Source: Neisseria perflava
GTDB taxonomy: Bacteria; Pseudomonadota; Gammaproteobacteria; Burkholderiales; Neisseriaceae
Assembly: GCF_019334725.1 (NCBI RefSeq)
Contig: NZ_CP079818.1
Location: 1,984,001-2,048,000, forward strand
Direction of reading: 5' to 3'
DNA: 64,000 nt
This document shows, in pieces, positions 17,495-26,798 of the stretch; positions within the stretch are counted from its first letter, which is position 1, and the number at the start of each line of letters is the position of its first letter. Made by a program: the position numbers and the translations under genes. The notes under the pieces were generated by a model, which was not told the origin of the DNA, made no database searches, and saw only the letters and a list, made by a program, of their open reading frames with translations.

Positions 17495-19015
17495 ATGCAA
17501 CTTATTAATTATTCGAATTCTATTTTATCTATCGTCCCGGCAGCCATTGCGCTCGCCTTGGCCATTGCCACGCGCCGTGTATTGCTGTCCCTCGGTGTCG
17601 GCATTATCGTCGGCTCATTCCTGCTGGTAGGCGGTAATCCACTCGATGCTTTGGTTCACTTGAAAGACATGGCAGTCAGCCTGACTTGGGCGGACGGCGA
17701 TTGGTCTTTGGGCAAGCCCAAAATCCTGCTCTTTTTGGTGCTTTTGGGGATTTTCACTTCCCTGCTGACGCATTCCGGCAGCAACCAAGCATTTGCCGAT
17801 TGGGCAAAACAGCACATCAAAGGCCGTCGCGGTGCGAAATTGCTGACCGCCTGTTTGGTATTCGTTACCTTTATTGACGACTATTTCCACAGTCTTGCCG
17901 TCGGTGCGATTGCCCGCCCTGTAACCGACAAATTCAAAGTTTCCCGCGCCAAACTGGCTTATATCCTTGACTCCACTGCCGCGCCGATGTGCGTTTTGAT
18001 GCCGGTATCCAGCTGGGGCGCATCAATTATCGCTACTTTGGCAGGCCTTTTGGTGACTTACAACATCACAGACTACACACCGATGGGCGCATTCGTGGCC
18101 ATGAGCCTGATGAATTACTACGCCGTCTTCGCGTTGATTATGGTGTTTGTCGTGGCTTGGTTCTCCTTCGACATCGGCTCCATGGCCCATTTGGAACGTG
18201 CCGCTTTGAACGAAATTCATGATGAAACCGTTGAAACAGGCCATCCCAACGGCCGTGTATTCGCACTGATTGTTCCGGTTTTGGTGCTGATCGTCACCAC
18301 TGTTTCCGCCATGATTTACACTGGCGCACAAGCTTCTGAAACCTTCTCTTTGCTCAGCGCGTTTGAAAATACAGACGTGAACACTTCCCTCGTGTTCGGC
18401 GGTACTTGCGGCGTATTGGCCGTCATCCTCTGCACCATCGGCACCATCAAAACCAGCGATTATCCCAAAGCCGTTTGGCAGGGCATCATCTCTATGCGCG
18501 GCGCCATTATCATCTTGATTTTGGCATGGATCATCAGCACCGTTGTCAGCGAAATGCACACCGGCGAATACCTCTCCACCTTGGTAGCAGGCAATATCCA
18601 TGCAGGCTTCCTACCCGTGATTTTGTTTCTGCTCGCAGGCGTGATGGCCTTCGCTACCGGCACAAGTTGGGGCACATTCGGCATCATGTTGCCGATTGCC
18701 GCCGCCATGGCCGTCAAAGTCGAACCTTCGCTGATTATCCCTTGCATGTCCGCCGTCATGGCCGGTGCCGTATTTGGCGACCACTGCTCGCCGATTTCCG
18801 ACACTACCATCCTCTCTTCTACCGGCGCACACTGTAACCACATCGACCACGTTACCTCGCAATTCCCTTACGCACTAACCGTTGCCGCCTCTGCCGCTAT
18901 CGGCTACCTGATTTTAGGCATGACCGGCTCTGCACCTTTAGGTTTTGTGGTAACCGGCATCGTGATGGTTGTGTTGATTTTCATCTTAAAAGACAAGAAA
19001 AAAGCAACTGCCTAA
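17495..19015 (+). CDS. NhaC-family Na+/H+ antiporter
   Basis: Polytopic inner-membrane transporter of the NhaC type, likely exchanging sodium for protons; the substrate is inferred from the family only. The 506-residue protein has about 12 membrane segments. Conserved stretches include TFIDDYFHSLAVG, DSTAAPMCVLMPVSSWGA, FATGTSWGTFGIMLPIA and AGAVFGDHCSPISDTTILSSTG, the last being the hallmark ion-path motif. The ATG at 17495 is used although its ribosome site is weak; the frame upstream runs through a DUS and the preceding terminator, so a longer start is unlikely. Confidence 0.88.
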   Translation: MQLINYSNSILSIVPAAIALALAIATRRVLLSLGVGIIVGSFLLVGGNPLDALVHLKDMAVSLTWADGDWSLGKPKILLFLVLLGIFTSLLTHSGSNQAFADWAKQHIKGRRGAKLLTACLVFVTFIDDYFHSLAVGAIARPVTDKFKVSRAKLAYILDSTAAPMCVLMPVSSWGASIIATLAGLLVTYNITDYTPMGAFVAMSLMNYYAVFALIMVFVVAWFSFDIGSMAHLERAALNEIHDETVETGHPNGRVFALIVPVLVLIVTTVSAMIYTGAQASETFSLLSAFENTDVNTSLVFGGTCGVLAVILCTIGTIKTSDYPKAVWQGIISMRGAIIILILAWIISTVVSEMHTGEYLSTLVAGNIHAGFLPVILFLLAGVMAFATGTSWGTFGIMLPIAAAMAVKVEPSLIIPCMSAVMAGAVFGDHCSPISDTTILSSTGAHCNHIDHVTSQFPYALTVAASAAIGYLILGMTGSAPLGFVVTGIVMVVLIFILKDKKKATA

Positions 19016-19028
19016 TTCAAAACCAATA

Positions 19029-19071
19029 TTCAGACGGCCTGAGATATTCATACACTCTCAGGCCGTCTGAA
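19029..19071 (+). terminator. Strong DUS-pair terminator after the antiporter gene
   Basis: 16-base arms at 19029-19044 and 19056-19071 extend beyond the DUS itself, 11-nt loop. Confidence 0.8.
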
Positions 19072-19112
19072 CATAACGATTATCCAATATATACATTATT
19101 CAGGACAAAACA

Positions 19113-20198
19113 ATGAATACGCCTCATCTTCCACGCGGCCCAGTCATGGCCGACGTCGCTGCCTATCATCTGACCGAAGAAGAAAAACAACGCCTGCTCG
19201 ACCCTGCCGTCGGTGGCGTTATTTTGTTCCGCCGCAACTTTGAAAACGTTTCCCAGCTCAAAGCTTTGGTTCAAGAAATCAAAGCCGTCCGCACGCCTGA
19301 ACTCATCATCGCCGTCGACCACGAAGGCGGACGGGTTCAACGTTTTATTGACGGTTTCACCCGCCTGCCGGCCATGAACGTATTGGGCGAAATTTGGGAC
19401 AACGAAGGCCAAGAAGCCGCCTGCGCCCAAGCAGAACAAGTCGGCTGGGTTTTGGCGACTGAACTCTCCGCCTGCGGTATCGACCTATCCTTCACGCCTG
19501 TTTTGGATTTGGACTGGGGTCAATGCGCCGTCATCGGCAACCGCAGTTTCCACCGCGACGCTAACATCGTAACCCAGCTTGCCCTTGCCTTACAAAAAGG
19601 CCTGAACAAAGGCGGCATGAAATCTTGCGGTAAACACTTCCCCGGCCACGGCTTTGTCGAAGGCGACAGCCATCATGTCCTGCCTTGCGACGAACGCAGC
19701 CGCGAAGCGCTCGAAGCCGCAGACCTTATCCCCTTCCGCGCACTGAGCCAGGCAGGCATGGCCGCAGTTATGCCTGCCCACGTCGTGTACCCGCAAATCG
19801 ACAGCCAACCTGCCGGCTTCTCCGAAAAATGGCTGAAACAAATCCTGCGCCAAGAAATCGGATTTAACGGCGTTATCTTTTCAGACGACCTGACCATGGA
19901 AGGCGCATGCGGCGTCGGCGGCATTAAAGAACGCGCCCGCCTTTCTTTTGAAGCAGGCTGCGATATTGTACTGGTGTGCAACCGCCCTGACTTGGTCGAT
20001 GAATTGCGAGACGGTTTTCACGCGCCGGCAAACGCCGATTTGGCCGCACGTTGGCAATACATGGCCAACACATTGACCATCCAGGAAGCAGCCGACATCA
20101 TGGCAACCGAAGCATTCCAAGCCGCCCAACAAGCAACTGCCAAACTGGCAACTCCAAAAGACATCGCAGGCGGTGTCAAAGTCGGCGAAGCATTCTGA
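19113..20198 (+). CDS. nagZ: Beta-N-acetylhexosaminidase NagZ
   Basis: Cytoplasmic glycoside hydrolase family 3 enzyme that removes GlcNAc from anhydro-muropeptides during peptidoglycan recycling. The 361-residue protein has AVDHEGGRVQRF, the active-site loop GKHFPGHG (173-180) with its catalytic dyad His, and the nucleophile Asp258 in FSDDLTMEGA. There is no signal peptide, as expected. It is a single gene, preceded by a strong DUS terminator. Confidence 0.96.
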   Translation: MNTPHLPRGPVMADVAAYHLTEEEKQRLLDPAVGGVILFRRNFENVSQLKALVQEIKAVRTPELIIAVDHEGGRVQRFIDGFTRLPAMNVLGEIWDNEGQEAACAQAEQVGWVLATELSACGIDLSFTPVLDLDWGQCAVIGNRSFHRDANIVTQLALALQKGLNKGGMKSCGKHFPGHGFVEGDSHHVLPCDERSREALEAADLIPFRALSQAGMAAVMPAHVVYPQIDSQPAGFSEKWLKQILRQEIGFNGVIFSDDLTMEGACGVGGIKERARLSFEAGCDIVLVCNRPDLVDELRDGFHAPANADLAARWQYMANTLTIQEAADIMATEAFQAAQQATAKLATPKDIAGGVKVGEAF

Positions 20199-20230
20199 TT
20201 CAAGGCCGTCTGAAACATTGACGGCAAATA

Positions 20231-20264
20231 AAAAAAGGAAGACTTGAAAAAGTCTTCCTTTTTT
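20231..20264. terminator. Bidirectional terminator with GAAA tetraloop
   Basis: Perfect 15-bp inverted repeat (20231-20245 with 20250-20264), loop GAAA, with A and T runs inside the stem ends. It separates the converging nagZ and ABC permease genes and is not built from DUS. Confidence 0.92.
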
Positions 20265-20274
20265 GTCTTCCTAA

Positions 20275-21021
20275 TTAATGAAGTTTTACGTTATAGCGAC
20301 GTTCCAAACGTAAGAATACCCATCCTAATACACTCGTCAATACAAGATAAATCAATGCAACCGTATAAAGTGGCTCTTGGAATATCGAATACTGACCTGT
20401 GATTGCTTTTTGAACAGACATAAGTTCAGGAACTGCAATAACAGACAGCAAAGAACTATCTTTCAAAAGTGTGATAAATTCACCTGCAAGTGGCGGCAAC
20501 ATACGGCGAAGAGCCTGAGGTAAAATCACATAACGCATCGCCTGGGTATAGGTCAGACCCAAAGAACGTGCGGCTTCCATTTGGCCTTTATCAATCGACT
20601 GGATACCGGCACGGAAAATCTCACAAACATATGCACCTGAGTTGGCAATCAAAGCCATTACACCTGCGATCAATGGGCCATAAGAGCGACGAAAATTAAT
20701 TGCAGATTCTCCGCTGATTAATGCACCATCGGTAGGATGTACAAAAAATGGGAAAATAACAAAAGCCCAAATAATAACTTGAGCAAGCAATGGCGTACCG
20801 CGGAACAATGCAACATACACAAAAGAAATCTTACGCAAAACCCAAGCCAATGCACGTATCGGCGCACCGGCTTTTTCCGGATTAACCAAACGAGCCAATG
20901 CCAACAGCAAACCTAAAATCGAACCGCCAATCGTTGCAACCACTGTAATTCCCAGCGTCGCTAATACGCCGTAAAAAAACATCCAGCGGTATTCATAAAT
21001 AATGTCAAAACGAAAATCCAT
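20275..21021 (-). CDS. Polar amino-acid ABC transporter permease
   Basis: Inner-membrane permease of the His/Glu/Gln/Arg/opine family. The 248-residue protein has about five membrane helices and the EAA loop for ATPase docking (MEAARSLGLTYTQAMRYVILPQALRRMLPP). The ATG at 21021 is chosen because GGAAGGG lies just upstream of it; a farther ATG would add six residues. It stands alone: the binding-protein and ATPase genes that normally accompany it are not adjacent. The gene looks more A+T-rich than its neighbours, by eye, so it may have been moved or acquired. Substrate unknown. Confidence 0.9.
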   Translation of the reverse strand: MDFRFDIIYEYRWMFFYGVLATLGITVVATIGGSILGLLLALARLVNPEKAGAPIRALAWVLRKISFVYVALFRGTPLLAQVIIWAFVIFPFFVHPTDGALISGESAINFRRSYGPLIAGVMALIANSGAYVCEIFRAGIQSIDKGQMEAARSLGLTYTQAMRYVILPQALRRMLPPLAGEFITLLKDSSLLSVIAVPELMSVQKAITGQYSIFQEPLYTVALIYLVLTSVLGWVFLRLERRYNVKLH

Positions 21022-21348
21022 AACCCTTCCGTCGGTCAAAATCGGTAACTAATCCGAATATTTTTTAAAAATGAAGCTTGATATTTTACAAGAAAATACA
21101 TTGCTTGAACGGTTTTTTGTTAAATTAATCCACCCAACCCTGCTTTTTTACATTTCCAACGTATTGCAGCCCCTTTTCACCTTTCATCATATAAGACATT
21201 TTCCGTATAAAAAACAAAGCGCAAACCCGACACAAAATTGACCGAAACACAAAAACAGCGGATAATCCGCCCATTCTTCAAACATCTTTCAGACGGCCTT
21301 CCCTCTTTCCTTAAGGGCCGTCTGAAAACATTTTAAAAAGCATAAAAC
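21022..21348. other. Gap between ABC permease and trhP
   Basis: No coding region seen. The left part is A+T-rich and should hold the promoter of the minus-strand permease. A DUS inverted pair (arms 21287-21298 and 21316-21327) sits about 20 bp before trhP and would fall in its leader. Confidence 0.6.
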
Positions 21349-22704
21349 ATGAAAGTACCCGAACTCTTATTGCCTGCAGGCGGCCTCGAACGCATGCGCG
21401 CCGCCTACGATTACGGCGCAGACGCCGTTTACGCCGGCAGCCCGCGTTACTCCCTGCGCGCCCGCAACAACGAATTTGCCAAACTCGACGTCCTCGAGCA
21501 AGGTATTAAAGAAGCGCACGAGCGCAACAAAAAATTCTTCCTGACCGTCAACACGCTGCCGCACAACTCCAAACTCAAAACCTTCGTTTCCGATATGGAA
21601 CCCTTGATTGCCATGAAACCCGACGCGCTGATTATGGCGGATCCAGGTTTGATCATGACCGTGCGCGAAAAATGGCCGGAAATGCCGATCCACCTGTCCG
21701 TTCAGGCAAACACCACCAACTACTGGGGCGTGAAATTCTGGCAGAACATCGGCGTCGAGCGCATTATTCTGTCGCGCGAATTGAGCATGGAAGAAATCGC
21801 CGAAATCCGCCAAGAATGTCCCGACATCGAACTCGAAGTCTTCATTCACGGCGCATTGTGTATCGCCTACTCCGGCCGTTGCCTACTCTCCGGCTATTTT
21901 AACCACCGCGACCCTAACCAAGGTACTTGCACCAACTCCTGCCGTTGGGACTACAAAGTCCACAACGCCACTGAAAGCGATGCGGGCGATGCCCAACTGC
22001 TGCAAGGTTTCAACTTTGAAAAAGCCCAAGAAGAAGCCAACCAAAACTTCGAAGGCATCAACGGTCAAAAACGCCATCCCTACGCCGACAAAGTTTTCCT
22101 GATTGAAGAGTCCAACCGCCCGGGCGAAATGATGCCGATTATGGAAGACGAACACGGCACCTACATCATGAATTCCAAAGACCTGCGCGGCATTGAAGTG
22201 GTTGAAAAACTGGCCAAAATCGGCGTGGACAGCCTAAAAGTCGAAGGCCGCACCAAGTCGCTCTACTACGTCGCCCGCGTGGCCCAGTCCTACCGCAAAG
22301 CGATTGACGATGCCGTTGCAGGCCGTCCGTTTGATTACAGCCTGTTGAGCGAACTCGAAGGCCTTGCCAACCGCGGCTACACCAGCGGCTTCCTCGAGCG
22401 CCACCAAACTCAGGATTACCAAAACTACCTGACCGGCCACTCCATCGCCAAACAAAGCCAATATGTCGGCCACGTTACCGAAATCGACGAAAACGGCTGG
22501 GCAACCATCGAAGTCAAAAACCGCTTTGCCATCGGCGATTCACTCGAAATCATCCACCCAAGCGGCAACCAAACCATCAAATTGGAACAAATGACCCGCA
22601 AAGGCCAGCCTGTCGATGTAGCACCCGGCAACGGTATTCAGGTCAAAATCCCCAATATGCAGGGCAAAGAAAAAGCTTTGGTTGCGCGGATTATGAATCC
22701 TTAA
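21349..22704 (+). CDS. trhP: tRNA 5-hydroxyuridine modification protein TrhP (peptidase U32 family)
   Basis: YegQ-type protein that forms 5-hydroxyuridine at the wobble position of tRNAs, using prephenate in E. coli. The 451-residue protein starts with the conserved PELLLPAGGLERMRAAYDYGADAVY. It carries the U32 signature EVFIHGALCIAYSGRCLLSGYF and further cysteines in GTCTNSCRW, plausible iron-sulfur ligands. The C-terminal part (about 365-450) is a small beta-barrel domain with HVTEIDENGWATIEVKNRF. The old peptidase label comes from distant relatives; the RNA role is family knowledge. Confidence 0.9.
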   Translation: MKVPELLLPAGGLERMRAAYDYGADAVYAGSPRYSLRARNNEFAKLDVLEQGIKEAHERNKKFFLTVNTLPHNSKLKTFVSDMEPLIAMKPDALIMADPGLIMTVREKWPEMPIHLSVQANTTNYWGVKFWQNIGVERIILSRELSMEEIAEIRQECPDIELEVFIHGALCIAYSGRCLLSGYFNHRDPNQGTCTNSCRWDYKVHNATESDAGDAQLLQGFNFEKAQEEANQNFEGINGQKRHPYADKVFLIEESNRPGEMMPIMEDEHGTYIMNSKDLRGIEVVEKLAKIGVDSLKVEGRTKSLYYVARVAQSYRKAIDDAVAGRPFDYSLLSELEGLANRGYTSGFLERHQTQDYQNYLTGHSIAKQSQYVGHVTEIDENGWATIEVKNRFAIGDSLEIIHPSGNQTIKLEQMTRKGQPVDVAPGNGIQVKIPNMQGKEKALVARIMNP

Positions 22705-22717
22705 GCATCAACCAAAC

Positions 22718-22748
22718 AAAGGCCGTCTGAAAGTTTCAGACGGCCTTT
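22718..22748. terminator. Bidirectional DUS terminator between trhP and hemC
   Basis: Arms 22718-22732 and 22734-22748, 15-bp stem with one-base loop, between converging genes. Confidence 0.85.
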
Positions 22749-22766
22749 TAAATGATCTATGCTGTT

Positions 22767-23702
22767 TTAAGCCTGTTCTTGCAATACAGTGGCAATCAAT
22801 TCTTCCGCACCGTCATCTGCCAGTTTTTTGGCGACAGCGCGACCCAAAGCATCGGCGTATTCGGCAGGTGCTTGCGCGTCCGCCTGCAAAATAACTGAAC
22901 CGTCAGGATGGCCGACCAAGCCGCGCAAAGTCAGTAAGCCGTTTTCTTCAGTGCAATATGCGGCCAGCGGCACTTGGCAGCTTCCGCCCAAAGCACGCGC
23001 CAACGCGCGTTCGGCCGTCACGCAGGCGTGTGTGGTATCGTGGTTCAAAGGCTTCAAGACTTCGTACAAATCTTCGCGATGCGCTGCAATTTCAATACCC
23101 AATGCACCTTGTCCGGCTGCAGGCAGACTGTCGGATTCCGACAAAATCATGCGGATGCGTTCGTCTAATTCCAGACGCTGCAAACCGGCGGCAGCCAAGA
23201 TAATCGCGTCGTATTCGCCGTTATCGAGTTTGGACAACCGGGTTTGCACATTGCCGCGCAAAGGTTTGATAACCAAATGCGGATAGCGCGCGCGCAACTG
23301 GGCTTCGCGGCGCAGGCTGGATGTGCCGACGACGGCGCCTTTGGGCATTTCTTCCAAACGCGCGTATTGGTTGGACACAAACGCGTCAAACGGATTGGCG
23401 CGTTCGCCGATGGCTGCAAGTGCGAAACCTTCAGGCAAATCCATCGGTACATCTTTAATCGAATGCACGGCCAAATCAGCCCGACCGTCATACAAAGCCT
23501 GTTCCAATTCTTTGACAAACAAGCCTTTACCGCCGACTTTTGACAAAGTTCTGTCCAAAATCTGGTCGCCGCGCGTGGTCATGCCCAAAATCTCGACTTC
23601 GCAATCGGGATACAGGGCTTTCAGACGGCCTTGGATATGTTTTGCCTGCCACATGGCAAGCAGGCTTTCGCGACTGGCGATAACGAGTTTTTTCGGGTTC
23701 AT
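22767..23702 (-). CDS. hemC: Porphobilinogen deaminase (hydroxymethylbilane synthase)
   Basis: Polymerises four porphobilinogens to hydroxymethylbilane in haem synthesis. The 311-residue protein has [13 protein letters not shown] at the start, [11 protein letters not shown] (126-136), the substrate-binding AVHSIKDVP (78-86) and the dipyrromethane cofactor attachment Cys242 in [13 protein letters not shown]. The ATG at 23702 matches the family N-terminus [13 protein letters not shown]; an upstream in-frame start would add 14 unlikely residues. hemA lies 7 kb away in the opposite orientation. Confidence 0.96.
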   Translation of the reverse strand: MNPKKLVIASRESLLAMWQAKHIQGRLKALYPDCEVEILGMTTRGDQILDRTLSKVGGKGLFVKELEQALYDGRADLAVHSIKDVPMDLPEGFALAAIGERANPFDAFVSNQYARLEEMPKGAVVGTSSLRREAQLRARYPHLVIKPLRGNVQTRLSKLDNGEYDAIILAAAGLQRLELDERIRMILSESDSLPAAGQGALGIEIAAHREDLYEVLKPLNHDTTHACVTAERALARALGGSCQVPLAAYCTEENGLLTLRGLVGHPDGSVILQADAQAPAEYADALGRAVAKKLADDGAEELIATVLQEQA

Positions 23703-23820
23703 AATGGTTGCCTGAAAGATGGAAAACGGCATGAAGTCTATCATATTTTGGGCGGTTTTTCAGACGGCATGAGGGTGAATATGTTATATTTACGCCTAAA
23801 AACCAAATTTTCCGGACAAC

Positions 23821-24336
23821 ATGAAACGCGCCAAACAATATCCTTTTTTATCCTTACAGCGGCAACGTTTTCATCTGAACTTTGAAAACGCTTCTTCCGC
23901 CGCCGACCTTCCGAGCGAACACGATTTTTACCGCTGGGCGTGGTCTGCCTTGAAAAACGAATACCGCCGTGCAGACATCAGCCTGATTCTTCTAGACGAA
24001 GAAGAAGCCCGCGCTTACAACCGCGACTACCGCGGCAAAGATTACGCCACCAATGTATTGAGTTTTGCGCTCAACGAAGGCGAAATCCTGCCCGACCAGT
24101 TTTCAGACGGCCTGTATGGCGATTTGGTGATTTGTCCGCAAGTGGTTTTGAAAGAAGCCGCCGAACAAGGCAAAACACCCGAGCAGCATTTTGCCCACTT
24201 GACCATACACGGCACTTTACACTTGATGGGCTACGACCACATCGAAGACGATGAAGCCGAAATCATGGAAGCCGAAGAAATCCGCCTGATGCTGGCGGCA
24301 GGCTTTCCCAACCCCTACCAAGAGGACGAATATTAA
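23821..24336 (+). CDS. ybeY: Endoribonuclease YbeY
   Basis: Zinc-dependent single-strand endoribonuclease used in 16S rRNA 3'-end maturation and ribosome quality control. The 171-residue protein has the conserved YRGKDYATNVLSFAL and the metal motif HGTLHLMGYDH with His130, His134 and His140. A DUS inside the gene encodes FSDGL (94-98). It sits 1 bp before corC, so the two are surely co-transcribed, as in many proteobacteria. Confidence 0.96.
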   Translation: MKRAKQYPFLSLQRQRFHLNFENASSAADLPSEHDFYRWAWSALKNEYRRADISLILLDEEEARAYNRDYRGKDYATNVLSFALNEGEILPDQFSDGLYGDLVICPQVVLKEAAEQGKTPEQHFAHLTIHGTLHLMGYDHIEDDEAEIMEAEEIRLMLAAGFPNPYQEDEY

Positions 24337-24337
24337 A

Positions 24338-25180
24338 ATGGACGGTACGCAGTCGAAACCCAAGTTTTTCGAACGCCTAATCTCCCGACTTGCCGGCGAG
24401 CCCGACTCCGCCGAAGACGTATTGACCCTGTTGCGCCAAGCGCACGAACAGGAAGTTTTTGATGCCGACACACTGACCCGGCTGGAAAAAGTATTGGACT
24501 TTGCCGAGCTGGAAGTGCGCGATGCCATGATTACGCGCAGCCGCATGAACGTATTGAAAGAAAACGACAGCATCGAGCGCATCACGGCCTACATCATCGA
24601 AACCGCCCATTCGCGTTTCCCCGTCATCGGCGAAGACAAAGACGAAGTTTTGGGCATTTTGCATGCCAAAGATCTGCTCAAATATATGTTTAATCCCGAG
24701 CAGTTCCACCTGAAATCCGTCTTGCGCCCTGCCGTTTTCGTTCCCGAAGGCAAATCACTAGCCTCCCTTTTAAAAGAGTTCCGCGAACAACGCAACCACA
24801 TGGCGATTGTCATTGACGAATACGGCGGCACATCCGGTCTGGTAACCTTTGAAGACATCATCGAGCAAATCGTCGGCGACATCGAAGACGAGTTTGACGA
24901 AGACGACAGCGCCGACAATATCCACGCCGTTTCTTCCGAACGCTGGCGCATCCACGCCGCAACCGAGATCGAAGACATCAACGCCTTTTTCGGCACGGAA
25001 TACAGCAGCGAAGAAGCCGACACCATCGGCGGCCTGGTCATTCAAGAATTGGGGCACCTGCCCGTACGCGGCGAAAAAGTTATCATCGGCAACCTGCAAT
25101 TTACTGTTGCGCGCGCCGACAACCGCCGTCTGCACACCCTGATGGCCACACGAATTAAAGAAAACACGGATAAACCATGA
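24338..25180 (+). CDS. corC: CorC/HlyC family protein with CBS pair
   Basis: YbeX/CorC-type protein linked to magnesium/cobalt resistance and ribosome metabolism in other bacteria. The 280-residue protein has tandem CBS domains (about 65-190) with EVRDAMITRSRMNVL, HSRFPVIGEDKDEVLGILHAKDL and MAIVIDEYGGTSGLVTFEDI. A C-terminal CorC_HlyC domain (about 205-275) shows GGLVIQELGHLPVRGEKV. There is no membrane segment. The stop overlaps the metN start (ATGA), which couples the two genes. Confidence 0.92.
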   Translation: MDGTQSKPKFFERLISRLAGEPDSAEDVLTLLRQAHEQEVFDADTLTRLEKVLDFAELEVRDAMITRSRMNVLKENDSIERITAYIIETAHSRFPVIGEDKDEVLGILHAKDLLKYMFNPEQFHLKSVLRPAVFVPEGKSLASLLKEFREQRNHMAIVIDEYGGTSGLVTFEDIIEQIVGDIEDEFDEDDSADNIHAVSSERWRIHAATEIEDINAFFGTEYSSEEADTIGGLVIQELGHLPVRGEKVIIGNLQFTVARADNRRLHTLMATRIKENTDKP

Positions 25181-25914
25181 TTATTCTGGATCACGTCTCC
25201 AAACACTATCAAACACGCGACAACAAAGACTTTGTCGCCGTCGAGCCGACCAGCCTCGAAATCAAACAGGGGGAAATCTTTGGCCTGATGGGCTATTCCG
25301 GCGCAGGCAAATCCACCCTGCTGCGCCTGATTAATTTATTAGAACGTCCCGACACAGGCACCGTCAGCGTATGCGGCCAAGAGCTGACTGCGCTCAACGC
25401 CACGCAACTGCGCCACGCCCGACAAAACATCGGCATGGTGTTCCAACAGTTCAACCTATTGAGCAACCGTACCGTTGCCGAAAACGTCGCCTTTCCTTTA
25501 GAAATTGCCAAATGGCCGTCTAAAAAAATCCAAGCGCGTGTTGAAGAATGTTTGGAAATCGTTGATTTACAAGACCGTGCCAATCATTACCCGTCCCAAC
25601 TTTCTGGCGGTCAAAAACAACGTGTAGGCATTGCCCGTGCGCTGGCGCCGCAACCTCAAGTCATCCTCGCCGACGAACCCACTTCCGCCCTCGACCCCGC
25701 CACTACGCGCAGCGTTTTGAAGTGTTTGGAAGACATCAACCGACGTTTCAACGTAACCATCGTCATCGTTACCCACGAAATGAGCGTTATCCGCCGCCTG
25801 TGCGACCGTGCCGCCCTCTTGGACAAAGGCCGTCTGCTGGAAATCATTGAAGTACACGGCAACCAAATCCATGCCCAATCCGAAATCGGGCAAGAGCTGA
25901 TTCGAGAGGACTAA
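25177..25914 (+). CDS. metN: Methionine ABC transporter ATPase MetN (short form)
   Basis: ATPase of the MetNI-Q methionine importer. The 245-residue protein has Walker A GYSGAGKST (39-47), signature LSGGQ (142-146) and Walker B VILADEP (162-168). E. coli MetN is about 340 residues with a C-terminal methionine-sensing domain that shuts the pump; this one ends right after the nucleotide-binding domain. The short form is known for the meningococcal protein, so it is a lineage trait and not a truncation. It overlaps corC by 4 bp and is followed after 1 bp by metI. Confidence 0.94.
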   Translation: MIILDHVSKHYQTRDNKDFVAVEPTSLEIKQGEIFGLMGYSGAGKSTLLRLINLLERPDTGTVSVCGQELTALNATQLRHARQNIGMVFQQFNLLSNRTVAENVAFPLEIAKWPSKKIQARVEECLEIVDLQDRANHYPSQLSGGQKQRVGIARALAPQPQVILADEPTSALDPATTRSVLKCLEDINRRFNVTIVIVTHEMSVIRRLCDRAALLDKGRLLEIIEVHGNQIHAQSEIGQELIRED

Positions 25915-25915
25915 T

Positions 25916-26602
25916 ATGGCAGATTTAACATTTGAAAGTGCTGTTGAGACCATCGTCAGCATGAAGGGCGAAATTATCCAAGCCTTGGGCGAAACCTTTA
26001 TTATGGTCGGCCTATCGACTACTTTCGCCGTTATCTTCGGTACGATTTTGGGCGTATTGCTGTTTGTGACGTCAAGCCATCAGTTGCACTACAACAAACA
26101 GCTGAATTTATTTTTGGACAACCTGGTCAACCTGATGCGCGCGTTTCCTTTCGTCATCCTGATGATTGCCATGATTCCTGTTACACGCGCCATCATCGGC
26201 ACGACCATCGGCCCGGTTGCCGCTTCATTGGTATTGAGCGTATCCGGCTTGTTCTACTTCGCTCGTTTGGTCGAGCAAAACCTGCGCGAAGTACCCAGAG
26301 GCGTGATTGAAGCGGCCTCCGCAATGGGCGCTTCCCCCATGAGCATCATCTGCAAAGTGCTTTTGAATGAAGCACGCGCAGGTATGGTTTCCAGCATTAC
26401 CGTACTGGCTATCGGCCTTCTGTCGTACAGCGCGGCGGCAGGTATGATTGGCGGCGGCGGCTTGGGCGACCTTGCCATCCGTTACGGCTACTACCGCTAT
26501 CAAATGGAAGTCATCATCTTCATCGTCGCCATCCTGGTTTTACTCGTTATCCTGATTCAAGGTATCGGCAACAGATTGGCACGCAAACTGGATAAACGTT
26601 AA
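25916..26602 (+). CDS. metI: Methionine ABC transporter permease MetI
   Basis: Membrane subunit of the methionine importer. The 228-residue protein has five membrane helices and the EAA coupling segment GVIEAASAMGASPMSIICKVLLNEARAG that docks on MetN. RAFPFVILMIAMIPVTR is typical of the family. It starts 1 bp after metN. A DUS hairpin separates it from metQ, which may therefore have its own promoter as well. Confidence 0.94.
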   Translation: MADLTFESAVETIVSMKGEIIQALGETFIMVGLSTTFAVIFGTILGVLLFVTSSHQLHYNKQLNLFLDNLVNLMRAFPFVILMIAMIPVTRAIIGTTIGPVAASLVLSVSGLFYFARLVEQNLREVPRGVIEAASAMGASPMSIICKVLLNEARAGMVSSITVLAIGLLSYSAAAGMIGGGGLGDLAIRYGYYRYQMEVIIFIVAILVLLVILIQGIGNRLARKLDKR

Positions 26603-26608
26603 ACAAAC

Positions 26609-26648
26609 CAGGCCGTCTGAAATAGATTACTATTTTTCAGACGGCCTG
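26609..26648 (+). terminator. DUS-pair terminator between metI and metQ
   Basis: Arms 26609-26622 and 26635-26648, 12-nt loop. The 150 bp that follow are A+T-rich and could hold a metQ promoter. Confidence 0.7.
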
Positions 26649-26798
26649 TTATCTATTTAGAACATATTAGGATATATATTCCAAATAAATTTACAAAAAA
26701 CATCCTCATATTTCCAAAATAGATTTACAATCCCTCTTTTTTGACGGCGGCGGCTTGAGGCCGTCTGAAACCGTTTTATCATCCATTAGGAGCAAAAT

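Noticed and set aside
25177..25914. metN as a truncated pseudogene
   Set aside because: The nucleotide-binding domain is complete and followed at once by metI; the short form is known in Neisseria.
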